DNA of 64,000 bases from JBEVOS01 sp044226655 (GCA_044226655.1 JBGAGO010000007.1:76652-140651), one strand, 5' to 3'. Positions 24,817 through 33,027 are shown, counted from the stretch's first letter. Program-made: numbers and translations. Notes: generated by a model from the letters alone, not told the origin.

Positions 24817-26396
24817 TGCGCTTCGCGTAAAGCCGCCGCGGCCTGCGGCGAGGGCGCGCTCGGCGCGCGCCGCATCAGCCACATGAAGCCCGAACCGACG
24901 ACGAGAATAAGCCCCAGAAACGCGAACTGATCGTTGAACGCCATCACCAGCGCTTCGCGGTCGAGCAGCATGGAATATTGCATCAGCGCGCGCCGGTGCG
25001 GCTCGGAAGCGCCCGTGCTCTCCATCCAGCTCTGGAAGCCGCCGATCATGCCCTGCACATGCACATCGCCCATGCTCGCATTGGCGTAGAGGTCCTGGCG
25101 GTGCTGGAAATAGCTCTTGGCCTGCACGCTGGAGAGAATGGCCAGGCCCAGCGCGCCGCCGAGATTGCGGCAGAGATTGAAGAGCCCCGTGCCGGTCTGC
25201 ATCAGCTGCGGCGGCAGCGATTGCATGGCCGGCTGCATGATGGCCATGAACGTCATCATCATGCCCACGCCGCGCAGCACTTGCGGCCACACGAATTCGG
25301 CAAAATCGCTCTGCGCCGTCATATGCGATTGCATCCAGCACGAGGCGGCGATGATCAGAAAACCCAGGAAGCCGAACGGCCTTAAATCCGGAATCTGCCG
25401 CATGAAGCGGCCCATGATCGGCGCGAAGAACATCATGGTGAGGCCCTGCGCCCACATCATGTGGCCGATCTGTTCGGCGTTCATGCCGCGGATTTCGCCG
25501 AGAAACAGCGGCTGAAGAAAGATCGGCCCAAAGATCGCGAGTCCGACGACGAAGCCGAGCACGGTGCCGATGGCGAAAGTGGGCACGGTGAACGGTCTGA
25601 GATCGACGATCGGCACCTCGCGCGTCAGCGCGCGCCAGAAGAAGATGAAGGCGCCGGTGATCGACATGATGGTCCAGAAGATGATCTCGGACGATCTGAA
25701 CCAGCCCTCGCCCGTGCCCTCCTCCAGCACATATTCGAGCGACCCCAGAAACAGCGCGAGCCCGATCAGGCCGATGAAATCGATGCGCTTCAGCGTGGCC
25801 AGATCGAAGCGGCCGATCTTCATGTTGTTCCACACCAGGAACGCGATCAGGATCGAGGGGATGATGTTGATCGAGAAGAGCGCGCGCCAGCCGAGATGTT
25901 CGGCGATATAGCCGCCGAGCGAGGGCCCGATCGTGGGCGCGAGCGTTGAGACGAGGCCCACCATCGAGCCCGCCATCGCTTGGGAGCGCTGCGGGAAAAC
26001 GACATAGAGCGTCGCCATCGTGGTCGGCACCATGGCCGCGCCCACGAAGCCCTGAATGCAGCGGAACAAGATGAGCGAGGTCATGTCCCACGAGATCGCG
26101 CACGCGAAGCTCGCCGCGCCGAAACTCAGCGCCGCGATCGTGACCAGCAGACGCGTGCCGAGCGCGCGGCCGAGAAAGCCCGACAGCGGAATCCCGATCA
26201 CCTCGGAGATCAGATAGCCGGTCTGCACCCAGGAGATTTCATCGCGGCTCGCCGATACGCCGGCCTGAATCTCGCCGATGGCGCTCGCGACGATCTGCAC
26301 GTCCAGCAGCGCCATGAAATTCCCAAACATCATGGCGAGGAAGCCGATCCAGATCCCGAGCGGGATCCGATCGCCTTCCTGGAACATGGTCGTCAT
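24813..26396 (-). CDS. emrB: DHA2-family drug efflux permease, EmrB type
   Basis: 527 residues, 14 transmembrane helices. MFS motif C-like and DHA2 signatures: LDVQIVASAIGEIQAGVSAS, SWVQTGYLISEVIGIPLSG, FRCIQGFVGAAMVPTTMA. Inner-membrane part of a tripartite efflux pump. Its start overlaps the emrA stop by 4 nt, so the two are translationally coupled. A divergent TetR gene beyond emrA probably controls them. No outer-membrane TolC-like gene is present in this cluster. Confidence 0.93.
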   Translation of the reverse strand: MTTMFQEGDRIPLGIWIGFLAMMFGNFMALLDVQIVASAIGEIQAGVSASRDEISWVQTGYLISEVIGIPLSGFLGRALGTRLLVTIAALSFGAASFACAISWDMTSLILFRCIQGFVGAAMVPTTMATLYVVFPQRSQAMAGSMVGLVSTLAPTIGPSLGGYIAEHLGWRALFSINIIPSILIAFLVWNNMKIGRFDLATLKRIDFIGLIGLALFLGSLEYVLEEGTGEGWFRSSEIIFWTIMSITGAFIFFWRALTREVPIVDLRPFTVPTFAIGTVLGFVVGLAIFGPIFLQPLFLGEIRGMNAEQIGHMMWAQGLTMMFFAPIMGRFMRQIPDLRPFGFLGFLIIAASCWMQSHMTAQSDFAEFVWPQVLRGVGMMMTFMAIMQPAMQSLPPQLMQTGTGLFNLCRNLGGALGLAILSSVQAKSYFQHRQDLYANASMGDVHVQGMIGGFQSWMESTGASEPHRRALMQYSMLLDREALVMAFNDQFAFLGLILVVGSGFMWLMRRAPSAPSPQAAAALREAH

Positions 26397-27376
26397 GGGC
26401 GCGTATCGACCGTGACCGTGGCCGAAAGCCCGGGCCGCAGATTGCCGGCGCGCGCGACATCGGCTGCGTCGAGCCGGATGCGCACCGGCACGCGCTGGAC
26501 GATTTTGGTGAAATTGCCCGTCGCCGTATCCATCGGAATGATCGAGAACTCCGAGCCCGAGGCCGGCGAAAGCGAATCCACCACGCCATGCAAAGTCAGG
26601 CCGCGATCGACGTCGGGGCGGACGCTGGCGCGCTGGCCTGGACGGATATGCGCCAGCTGCGTCTCCTTGAAATTCGCCACCACATAGATCGCATTGAGCG
26701 GCACGACCGCGAGCAACGGCGCGCCCGGCTGCACGAATTGCCCCACGCGCACTTCGCGGTCGCCGATCACGCCGCCGATCGGCGCGCGCAGCACCGTGCG
26801 TTCAAGATCGAGTTCGCGCGCCGCCAAACGCGCGCGCGCAGCTTCCACTGCCGCGCTCGCCGCCGAGGCGTCTCCGCCCATCGCCGCGGCGCGCGCTTCG
26901 ATCTGCTGCATGCCGGCGTCCGACAGCACGCCCGAACGCGCCAACGGCCGGTAGCGCGCAAGATCGGCGGCCGCGAGCGCGCGCTGGGCGCCGACAGAGC
27001 GCAATTGCGCTTCGGCCTGCGCGAGATCGGCGCGCGCCTGCGCGACAGCGGCCTCGTAATCGGACGCATCGAGACGCAGCAAAACATCGCCCGGCTGGAC
27101 CGGCTGATTGTCCTGCACGGGCAGCTCGCGCACGTAGCCGGTCACCTTGGCGGCGATGACGGAAATGTCGGCGCGGACATAGGCGTTGTCGGTGGTCGCC
27201 TGGAAGCGCCCGACCGTCCACCAGTTCACGCCGCCCGCGCTCAGCAGCAGAACGAAGATCGCGGCCGCGCCGAGCATCACCCGCTCGGTCGTGCTGCGCC
27301 GCGCCCACCAGCTGGGCTTACGCGTCACCTCGGCCGCCGGCGATTCCCCCTGTCGAAGCCCGACATCGTCCGGCAT
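26393..27376 (-). CDS. emrA: HlyD/EmrA membrane fusion protein
   Basis: 327 residues from the ATG at 27376 (MPDDVGLRQGESPA); a longer in-frame start at 27427 exists but lies in the divergent control region. One N-terminal membrane helix (VMLGAAAIFVLLLSAGGV), then a barrel-sandwich domain (TTDNAYVRADISVIAAKVTGYV), a helical hairpin rich in Ala/Gln and the second lipoyl half (LRAPIGGVIGDREVRVGQFV). Links EmrB to an outer-membrane channel. Confidence 0.92.
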   Translation of the reverse strand: MPDDVGLRQGESPAAEVTRKPSWWARRSTTERVMLGAAAIFVLLLSAGGVNWWTVGRFQATTDNAYVRADISVIAAKVTGYVRELPVQDNQPVQPGDVLLRLDASDYEAAVAQARADLAQAEAQLRSVGAQRALAAADLARYRPLARSGVLSDAGMQQIEARAAAMGGDASAASAAVEAARARLAARELDLERTVLRAPIGGVIGDREVRVGQFVQPGAPLLAVVPLNAIYVVANFKETQLAHIRPGQRASVRPDVDRGLTLHGVVDSLSPASGSEFSIIPMDTATGNFTKIVQRVPVRIRLDAADVARAGNLRPGLSATVTVDTRP

Positions 27377-27558
27377 TCGTCCAATCCTCCCCGGCCTCTT
27401 CCGCGAGGATATCGCGAAAATACACAACGGATACTTGCTGTTGTAACAATGACTACTGTGCGTACAAGTGTATGTCTATTTACACAGACGGCATAGGGTA
27501 TAATCTCCGCGGTTACGTCACGAGAGCGCCATAATGCTCCGGGCGCGGGGAGGCCAAA
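27377..27558. promoter_or_regulatory. Divergent control region between emrA and the TetR gene
   Basis: 182 bp, distinctly AT-richer than its surroundings. A perfect TATAAT at 27499-27504 is well placed as the -10 of the TetR gene. A 9-bp palindrome TTGTAACAA (27441-27449), and TGTGCGTACAAGTGTA (27457-27472) followed by TTTACACAG (27479-27487), offer possible TetR operator arms. No clear -35 for either direction was identified. Confidence 0.5.
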
Positions 27559-28218
27559 ATGACGGAAACTGGCGGGCAAGCCGTCCTAAGCGAGTCGCGC
27601 ATCAAGCCGCTGTCACGGGGCGAACAGAGGCGCAGAGCCTTTCTCGACGCCGCCAATGATGTGTTCCTGGAATACGGCTACGAGGCGGCCAGCGTGAACG
27701 AGGTCGTGCGGCGGGCGGGCGGCTCGCTGGCCACGCTCTACTCGCAATTCGGCAACAAGGACGGCCTGTTCTGGGCCATGATCGAGGAAGCGACCTCGAC
27801 ATTCAGCGAAGCGCTCGCGGAATCGATCGAGCCGGTGCGCCCGCTCGAAGACGGCCTGCAAATCGTCGGCGAGCAATATCTGCAGCGCATCCTGATGCCG
27901 CGCTCGCTCGCTTTGTTCCGGATCATCGTCGGCGAAGCCCACAAATTCCCGGAAATGGCCCGCCGCTTCTTCGCCAAAGGGCCAGACCAAGTGCGGGCCT
28001 CGGTGGCGGATTATCTCGTCAAGCGCGCGCCCATCGAAGGGCTCAACATGACGCCGGCGCAGGCCGAGCTCGATGGCGCGTTCTTCTGCGACATGGTCCG
28101 CGCGCGCCACCATTATCGCTCGCTGTGCGACGATGAGTACAAGCTCAGCGACGCCGATATCCGGGCCCATGTGAAAGCGGTCGTCAGCCGCTTCCTCAAC
28201 GGGGTGCGCGCCCGCTAA
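27559..28218 (+). CDS. TetR/AcrR family transcriptional regulator
   Basis: 219 residues. N-terminal helix-turn-helix RRRAFLDAANDVFLEYGYEAASVNEVVRRAGGSLATLYSQFGNKDGLF (shown by its parts FLEYGYEAASVNEV and GGSLATLYSQFGNKDG). The C-terminal domain resembles the AefR-like ligand-binding group. Divergent from emrAB, so it is most likely their local repressor. An aminotransferase gene follows 8 bp downstream on the same strand. Start at 27559 is preceded by GGGGAGG. Confidence 0.92.
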   Translation: MTETGGQAVLSESRIKPLSRGEQRRRAFLDAANDVFLEYGYEAASVNEVVRRAGGSLATLYSQFGNKDGLFWAMIEEATSTFSEALAESIEPVRPLEDGLQIVGEQYLQRILMPRSLALFRIIVGEAHKFPEMARRFFAKGPDQVRASVADYLVKRAPIEGLNMTPAQAELDGAFFCDMVRARHHYRSLCDDEYKLSDADIRAHVKAVVSRFLNGVRAR

Positions 28219-28226
28219 GACAGGGC

Positions 28227-29378
28227 ATGAAGAGACATTCCTCGCGGGCCGACATCGCGCCCTTTCTGGCGATGGAGATGGCCCGCGAGGCCGATAGGCG
28301 CGCCCAGGCGGGCGAACGCATCGTGCGCTTCGATGTCGGCCAGCCCTTCGTCGGCGCCCCTGTGCGCGCGACCGACGCCGTGCGCGAAGCCTTGGGCAAG
28401 CACGTGCTGGGCTATAGCGGCGGGCTCGGCCTAATGAGCCTGCGGCGCAAAATCTCAGCGCACTACCGCGCCAAGCATGACCTCGACATTCCCGCCGAGC
28501 GGATCGTGGTGACGACCGGCGCATCGGGCGCGTTCACGCTGGCCTTCCTGGCCTTGTTCGACAGCGGCGATCGCGTGGCCCTCGCCTCGCCCGGCTATCC
28601 GCCCTATCGCCACATCCTCACCGCGCTCGGCATGAGGCCCGCTCTGATCGCGGCGCAGCAGAACGAGAAATTCCAGCTCGCGCCGCATCATCTCGATGAG
28701 CTCGCCGCGCAAGGCCCGCTCGCCGGCGCGCTGGTGGCGAGCCCCGCCAATCCCACCGGCTCGGCGCTTTCGCTGGAAGAATTGCGTGCGCTCGCGGCCA
28801 AGGCGCGTGCGCTGAACTGCGCTTTGGTGTCCGACGAAATCTATCACGGCCTCAGCTATGGCGCGCCGACGCCGAGCGCGCTGGCGGTCGATGACGACGT
28901 GATCGTCGTCAATTCCTTCTCCAAATATTGGGCGATGACGGGCTGGCGGGTCGGCTGGATCGTGGCCCCGGAAGCGCTCATCGCGCCGATCGAACGGCTG
29001 GCGCAGAACCTCACCATCGGCCCGCCCACGCCTTCGCAGATCGCCGCCGCCGCCGCGCTCGACGCCGACGATGAATGCGAAGAGCGCCGCGCGGTTTACG
29101 CCGCCAACCGGCGCGTGCTGCTCGAAGCGCTGCCGAAGATCGGGCTCGCGCCCGTGGCGCCGCCCGATGGCGCTTTCTATATGCTGCTCGACATCAGCGC
29201 TCACGATGCGGACAGCGCGCATTTCTGCCAGCGCGCGCTCGATGAAATCGGCGTGGCGCTGACGGCCGGACGCGATTTCGATGAAGCGCGCGGCGCGCAC
29301 TGGGTGCGCCTCGCCTTCGCACGCGAGACCGCGGAGGTCGAAGACGGCGTTGCGCGCCTGGCGCGTTGGCTGGCCTGA
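28227..29378 (+). CDS. Class I/II pyridoxal-phosphate aminotransferase
   Basis: 383 residues, fold type I. Features: GYSGGLGLMSLRRKIS near the start, ASPANPTGSALS, SDEIYHGLSYG, the PLP lysine in VNSFSKYWAMTGWRVGW, and the carboxylate-binding Arg in HWVRLAFAR. The substrate is not evident; the group includes aspartate and aromatic aminotransferases. Lies 8 bp after the TetR gene, so it is probably co-transcribed with it. Confidence 0.88.
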   Translation: MKRHSSRADIAPFLAMEMAREADRRAQAGERIVRFDVGQPFVGAPVRATDAVREALGKHVLGYSGGLGLMSLRRKISAHYRAKHDLDIPAERIVVTTGASGAFTLAFLALFDSGDRVALASPGYPPYRHILTALGMRPALIAAQQNEKFQLAPHHLDELAAQGPLAGALVASPANPTGSALSLEELRALAAKARALNCALVSDEIYHGLSYGAPTPSALAVDDDVIVVNSFSKYWAMTGWRVGWIVAPEALIAPIERLAQNLTIGPPTPSQIAAAAALDADDECEERRAVYAANRRVLLEALPKIGLAPVAPPDGAFYMLLDISAHDADSAHFCQRALDEIGVALTAGRDFDEARGAHWVRLAFARETAEVEDGVARLARWLA

Positions 29379-29395
29379 ACGCAGCACAGCGCGCC

Positions 29396-29423
29396 GTTCA
29401 GGCGTCGTTCAGATACGGTTCAG
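29396..29423 (+). promoter_or_regulatory. Three GTTCAG boxes with exact 11-bp spacing
   Basis: GTTCAG at 29396-29401, 29407-29412 and 29418-29423. One-helical-turn direct repeats of this kind are bound by OmpR/PhoB-family response regulators. They lie about 70-95 bp upstream of the RcnB-like gene, just after the aminotransferase stop. Confidence 0.55.
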
Positions 29424-29490
29424 GTCGTGCGCTTCACGGTGCAGGCTTGCGAGTGGCGTGACCGGAAATATCCGCGCACGGGAGACCCGA

Positions 29491-30621
29491 ATGAGAAAGT
29501 CAGTGCTCGCCCTAGCGGCGGCCTTGAGCGTCGCGGCGTTCGCCGCCGCAGACGCGTCCGCGCAGGACGGGCGCGGGCATCGTGAGCGCGGCGGCTGGAG
29601 CGATGGCGGCGGTCGCGGCGATGGCGGTCCGCGCGCAGAGCGCGGCGATGGTCCGCGCCGCGAAGGCGGTGGCGGCCAGGGCTGGCGTCAGCGCGGCGAT
29701 GGCGCAGCGCCCCCACAAGCGCCTCAGGCCCCGCAAGCGGTTCAAGCCCCGCCGAGCGCCCCCGCGCCCCGCTGGGAAGCGCGGCGCGGCGGCGGCGAAG
29801 CGCGCCAAGGCGGTGAACGTCAGGGCGGCGGTCCAAGTTTGCGTGGCGGTCCAAACGGGGCCGATCCGCGCTGGGCGGCGCGGCGCGGCGGGCAAGGCCC
29901 GCAAGGCGTCCAAACCCCGCCGAACGGCGGCGCCGCGCCAACATGGGCGCAGCGCGGCGGCGATAACGGTCGCGGCTTTGCGCAGCGTGGCGGCGACGAC
30001 AATCGCGGCGGTCCGGACGCACGCGGCGGTCAACGCGGCGGCGATGGACGCGCCTGGGGCGACAACGGTAATCGCGGCGGCCCCGATGCGCGCGGCGGCC
30101 AGCGCGGCGGCGACGGCCGCGCCTGGGGCGACAACGGCAATCGGGGCAGGCCCGATGCGCGCGGCGGCCAACGCGGCGATGGACGCGGTTTCGCCGAGCG
30201 TGGCGGCGCCGACAATCGCTGGCGCGGCGGCGGCGATCGCGGCAATGACCGGCGCTACGCTTCGGACGGCCATTACCGCGGCTATGACGGCTATCGCGGC
30301 TATGACCGGCGCTGGGACGATTGGCGGCGCATTCCGCATGGCGGCTATTTCAACCGCAGCTACGCCTATGATCTCGGCCGCTATTGGGGCGGCTCCTATT
30401 ATTGGTGGGGCTATTCGGGCTGGCGCCGGCCCTATCGGCCGTACCGCGTCGGCTACGTGATCCCGTACGACCTCTATTGGGAGCCGGTGCCGTACGACGC
30501 CTATTATTACCTGCCCCCGCCGCCCTATGGCTGCGACTACATCATGGTTGACCGGGACGTGCTGCTGATCTCGCTGACCTCGTTCCTGATCATCGATGCG
30601 CTGATCCTGTCCTCGTACTGA
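29491..30621 (+). CDS. Repeat-rich secreted protein with RcnB-like C-terminus
   Basis: 376 residues from the ATG at 29491. Sec signal peptide (SVLALAAALSVAAFAAADASAQ, cut near residue 25). The middle (about 25-240) is Gly/Arg/Gln-rich low-complexity sequence made of repeats, including two identical 23-residue units. The C-terminus (about 270-376) is Tyr/Trp-rich (WRRIPHGGYFNRSY, YWWGYSGWRRPYRPYR, CDYIMVDRDVLLISLTSF), resembling the RcnB family of small periplasmic proteins linked to nickel/cobalt homeostasis. RcnB itself is about 110 residues; the long repeat region is unusual. Upstream GTTCAG boxes suggest two-component control. Confidence 0.82.
   Translation: MRKSVLALAAALSVAAFAAADASAQDGRGHRERGGWSDGGGRGDGGPRAERGDGPRREGGGGQGWRQRGDGAAPPQAPQAPQAVQAPPSAPAPRWEARRGGGEARQGGERQGGGPSLRGGPNGADPRWAARRGGQGPQGVQTPPNGGAAPTWAQRGGDNGRGFAQRGGDDNRGGPDARGGQRGGDGRAWGDNGNRGGPDARGGQRGGDGRAWGDNGNRGRPDARGGQRGDGRGFAERGGADNRWRGGGDRGNDRRYASDGHYRGYDGYRGYDRRWDDWRRIPHGGYFNRSYAYDLGRYWGGSYYWWGYSGWRRPYRPYRVGYVIPYDLYWEPVPYDAYYYLPPPPYGCDYIMVDRDVLLISLTSFLIIDALILSSY
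30004..30180 (+). repeat. 69-bp tandem repeat in the RcnB-like gene
   Basis: Two nearly identical 69-bp units (30004-30072, 30073-30141) and a partial third. Each encodes RGGPDARGGQRGG followed by DGRAWGDNGN. Differences are mostly silent, pointing to recent duplication. Confidence 0.88.
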
Positions 30622-30642
30622 GGCGGGACCACGCGAGCGAGA

Positions 30643-30672
30643 CGCCGCCCCGCCTCCGCGGGGCGGCGTTTT
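30643..30672 (+). terminator. Rho-independent terminator after the RcnB-like gene
   Basis: CGCCGCCCCG (30643-30652) pairs with CGGGGCGGCG (30659-30668) around a six-base loop, followed by TTTT. It separates the RcnB-like gene from the groE promoter. Confidence 0.85.
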
Positions 30673-30743
30673 GGGTATTTGGAGAGCCTCCCGGCGGCCG
30701 GCGGGCGGTCTGCGGCGGCCCCCAGTTAACGCCCCCGAAAGTC

Positions 30744-30773
30744 CTTGACCCTCCTGGGGATGGCCCCTAAATG
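30744..30773 (+). promoter_or_regulatory. groESL promoter
   Basis: TTGACC at 30745-30750 and TAAATG at 30768-30773, spaced 17 bp. The same segment also fits a heat-shock sigma-32 promoter (CTTGACC at the -35 position and CCCCTAAAT at 30764-30772 at the -10). Transcription would start around 30780, right at the CIRCE operator. Confidence 0.7.
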
Positions 30774-30780
30774 CGCTCCG

Positions 30781-30807
30781 TTAGCAGCCGGGCAGGACGA
30801 GTGCTAA
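30781..30807 (+). promoter_or_regulatory. CIRCE operator (HrcA site), left arm degenerate
   Basis: TTAGCAGCC-N9-GAGTGCTAA, against the consensus TTAGCACTC-N9-GAGTGCTAA. The right arm is perfect; the left arm matches at six of nine. Position just after the promoter agrees with HrcA repression of groESL. Confidence 0.88.
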
Positions 30808-30828
30808 CGGCCTCCCCTGCCCGGCTGC
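30784..30828 (+). other. Perfect 13-bp inverted repeat in the groES leader
   Basis: GCAGCCGGGCAGG (30784-30796) and CCTGCCCGGCTGC (30816-30828) are exact complements with a 19-nt loop. The left arm overlaps the degenerate CIRCE arm and the loop contains the perfect CIRCE arm. In the mRNA it would form a strong hairpin near the 5' end. Confidence 0.85.
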
Positions 30829-30868
30829 TTTCGCTCATTTGACCCCTAAGCGATAGCTGGAGGATGGC

Positions 30869-31186
30869 GTGGCAAGTTTTCGTCCGCTGCATGACCGCGT
30901 GCTCGTGCGCCGCGTGAAGGAAGAAGAAAAGTCCAAGGGCGGGATCATCATTCCCGACACGGCCAAGGAAAAGCCGCAGGAAGGCGAAGTCATCGCCGTC
31001 GGCCCCGGCGCCCGCGATGAAGACGGCGAGCGCATCGAACTCGATGTCGAAGTCGGCGATCGCATCCTGTTCGGCAAATGGTCGGGCACGGAAGTCACCG
31101 TCGATGGCGAAGAGCTCCTCATCATGAAGGAGAGCGACATCATGGGCGTGATCGAAGCCAAGAAGTCCAAGAAGGCGGCAGCCTAA
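30869..31186 (+). CDS. groES: Co-chaperonin GroES
   Basis: 105 residues, starting with GTG at 30869 (reads as ASFRPLHDRVLVRRV after the start). A TGGAGG ribosome binding site lies 5 nt upstream; the nearby ATG at 30864 is out of frame. The mobile loop KGGIIIPDTAKEKPQEG and KWSGTEV are typical. Slightly longer than the common 95 residues, with a Lys-rich tail (AKKSKKAAA). Caps GroEL in the cytoplasm. Confidence 0.98.
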   Translation: MASFRPLHDRVLVRRVKEEEKSKGGIIIPDTAKEKPQEGEVIAVGPGARDEDGERIELDVEVGDRILFGKWSGTEVTVDGEELLIMKESDIMGVIEAKKSKKAAA

Positions 31187-31224
31187 GCGCCGCCGTTCCC
31201 CAATCCACGAAGAGGTAGATTCAC

Positions 31225-32871
31225 ATGGCTGCTAAAGTTGTGAACTTTGGCTCGGACGCCCGTGAGCGCATGCTCCAAGGCGTCGATATCCTTGCCAATG
31301 CGGTGAAGGTCACGCTCGGTCCGAAGGGCCGCAACGTCGTGATCGAAAAGTCCTTCGGCGCCCCGCGCACCACCAAGGACGGCGTCACGGTCGCCAAGGA
31401 AATCGAGCTGGAAGACAAGTTCCAGAACATGGGCGCCCAGCTCATCCGCGAAGTGGCGTCCAAGACCAATGACGAAGCCGGCGACGGCACGACGACGGCG
31501 ACCGTGCTCGCCCAGGCGATCGTGCGCGAAGGCATGAAGGCCGTGTCCTCGGGCCGCAATCCGATGGATCTGCGCCGCGGCATCGAGAAGGCGGTTGCGG
31601 CGATCGTCGCGGACCTCAAGTCGAAGGCCCAGAAGGTGAAAGGCTCGGCGGAAATCGCCCAAGTCGGCACCATCTCCGCCAACGGCGACACCGATATCGG
31701 CAAGTTCCTCGCCGACGCGATGGCCAAGGTCGGCAATGAAGGCGTCATCACCGTCGAAGAAGCCAAATCGCTCGACACCGAACTCGACGTCGTCGAAGGC
31801 ATGCAATTCGACCGCGGCTATCTCTCTCCGTATTTCATCACCAATGCGGACAAGATGGACGCCGTGCTCGAAGAGCCGCTGATCCTGCTGTTCGAAAAGA
31901 AGCTGTCTTCGCTTCAGCCGATGCTGCCGATCCTCGAAGCGGTGGTGCAGAACGGCAAGCCGCTGCTGATCATCGCGGAAGACGTCGAAGGCGAAGCGCT
32001 GGCGACCCTCGTGGTCAACAAGCTGCGCGGCGGCCTCAAGGTCGCGGCGGTGAAGGCGCCGGGCTTCGGCGATCGCCGCAAGGCCATGCTGGAAGACATC
32101 GCCATCCTCACGGGCGGCGAAGTCATCAGCGAAGACCTCGGCATCAAGCTCGAAAACGTTCAGCTGACGCAGCTCGGCCGCGCCAAGAAAGTGGTGATCA
32201 AGAAAGAAGACACCACCGTGGTCGACGGCTACGGCGACAAGAAGGACATCGAAGGCCGCATCGCGCAGATCCGCGCGCAGATCGAGGAAACCACCTCGGA
32301 CTACGATAAGGAAAAGCTGCAAGAGCGTCTCGCGAAGCTCGCGGGCGGCGTGGCCGTGATCAAGGTCGGCGGCGCCACCGAAGTTGAAGTGAAGGAACGC
32401 AAGGACCGCGTTGACGACGCGCTGAACGCCACCCGCGCAGCGGTGGAAGAAGGTATCGTCCCCGGCGGCGGCGTGGCGCTGCTGCGCGCGGCCTTCAAGC
32501 TCAACATCAAGGGCGAGAACGAAGACCAGAATGTCGGCATCGCGATCGTGAAGAAGGCGCTGGAAGCCCCGATCCGTCAGATCGCGGAAAACGCCGGCGT
32601 CGAAGGCTCGATCGTGGTCGGCAAGCTGCGTGAATCCAAGGACGAGGTCCTCGGCTTCAACGCGCAGTCCGAAGAATATGTCGACATGATCAAGGCCGGC
32701 ATCATCGACCCCGTGAAGGTCGTGCGCACGGCGCTGCAAGACGCGGCGAGCGTGGCGGGCCTCATCATCACCACCGAAGCCTCCATCGCCGAAGCCCCGA
32801 AGAAAGATTCGGGCGCCGGCGGCGGCATGCCCGGCGGCGGCATGGGCGGCATGGGCGGCATGGACTTCTAA
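31225..32871 (+). CDS. groEL: Chaperonin GroEL
   Basis: 548 residues, normal length. Hallmarks: GPKGRNVVIEKSFGAP, NDEAGDGTTTATVLAQAI (ATP site with the catalytic Asp), VVEGMQFDRGYLSPYF, GIVPGGGVALLRA, and the Gly-Met tail ending GGMGGMDF. It follows groES by 38 bp in the same operon. The last 14 coding bases are repeated 77 bp downstream (see repeat at 32854). Confidence 0.99.
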   Translation: MAAKVVNFGSDARERMLQGVDILANAVKVTLGPKGRNVVIEKSFGAPRTTKDGVTVAKEIELEDKFQNMGAQLIREVASKTNDEAGDGTTTATVLAQAIVREGMKAVSSGRNPMDLRRGIEKAVAAIVADLKSKAQKVKGSAEIAQVGTISANGDTDIGKFLADAMAKVGNEGVITVEEAKSLDTELDVVEGMQFDRGYLSPYFITNADKMDAVLEEPLILLFEKKLSSLQPMLPILEAVVQNGKPLLIIAEDVEGEALATLVVNKLRGGLKVAAVKAPGFGDRRKAMLEDIAILTGGEVISEDLGIKLENVQLTQLGRAKKVVIKKEDTTVVDGYGDKKDIEGRIAQIRAQIEETTSDYDKEKLQERLAKLAGGVAVIKVGGATEVEVKERKDRVDDALNATRAAVEEGIVPGGGVALLRAAFKLNIKGENEDQNVGIAIVKKALEAPIRQIAENAGVEGSIVVGKLRESKDEVLGFNAQSEEYVDMIKAGIIDPVKVVRTALQDAASVAGLIITTEASIAEAPKKDSGAGGGMPGGGMGGMGGMDF

Positions 32872-32944
32872 GAAGTCTATAAAGCCGCCCATCACCAAAG
32901 ATGGTTTGGATCGCAAGCGCGATCCAAACTGGCGGCATGGACTT
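32854..32944 (+). repeat. Hairpin block flanked by a 14-bp direct repeat at the groEL 3' end
   Basis: GGCGGCATGGACTT occurs at 32854-32867 (end of groEL, GGMDF then TAA) and again at 32931-32944 (would read GGMDF then TGA). Between them lie a 15-bp palindrome GACTTCTAAGAAGTC (32863-32877) and an 11-bp stem GTTTGGATCGC / GCGATCCAAAC (32904-32929). It looks like an insertion with duplication of its target. Confidence 0.75.
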
Positions 32945-32963
32945 TTGACGACCAACAGGTCGT

Positions 32964-32999
32964 CATCCCGGACGGGGCGACAAGCCCCGATCCGGGATC
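32964..32999. repeat. Short ATCCCGG-type palindrome
   Basis: ATCCCGG (32965-32971) pairs with CCGGGAT (32992-32998); GGGGC and GCCCC pair inside. Preceded by another small stem GACGACC / GGTCGTC (32947-32963). Same type as the repeats at 17135, 23430 and 61931. Confidence 0.65.
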
Positions 33000-33027
33000 G
33001 GTCCAACGCCCAGCGCGAACACATCAA

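Noticed and set aside
32964..32999. Second terminator for groEL
   Set aside because: The stem has no T-run and matches a repeat type found at other intergenic sites; the true terminator is at 33028-33054.
31183..33027. Very long open frame on the minus strand opposite groEL (and similar ones opposite the ABC-F, ileS and DUF885 genes)
   Set aside because: Mirror frames caused by strong GC bias at third codon positions; the encoded proteins are compositionally odd (His/Arg/Asp rich) with no motif, while the sense strands encode clear families.
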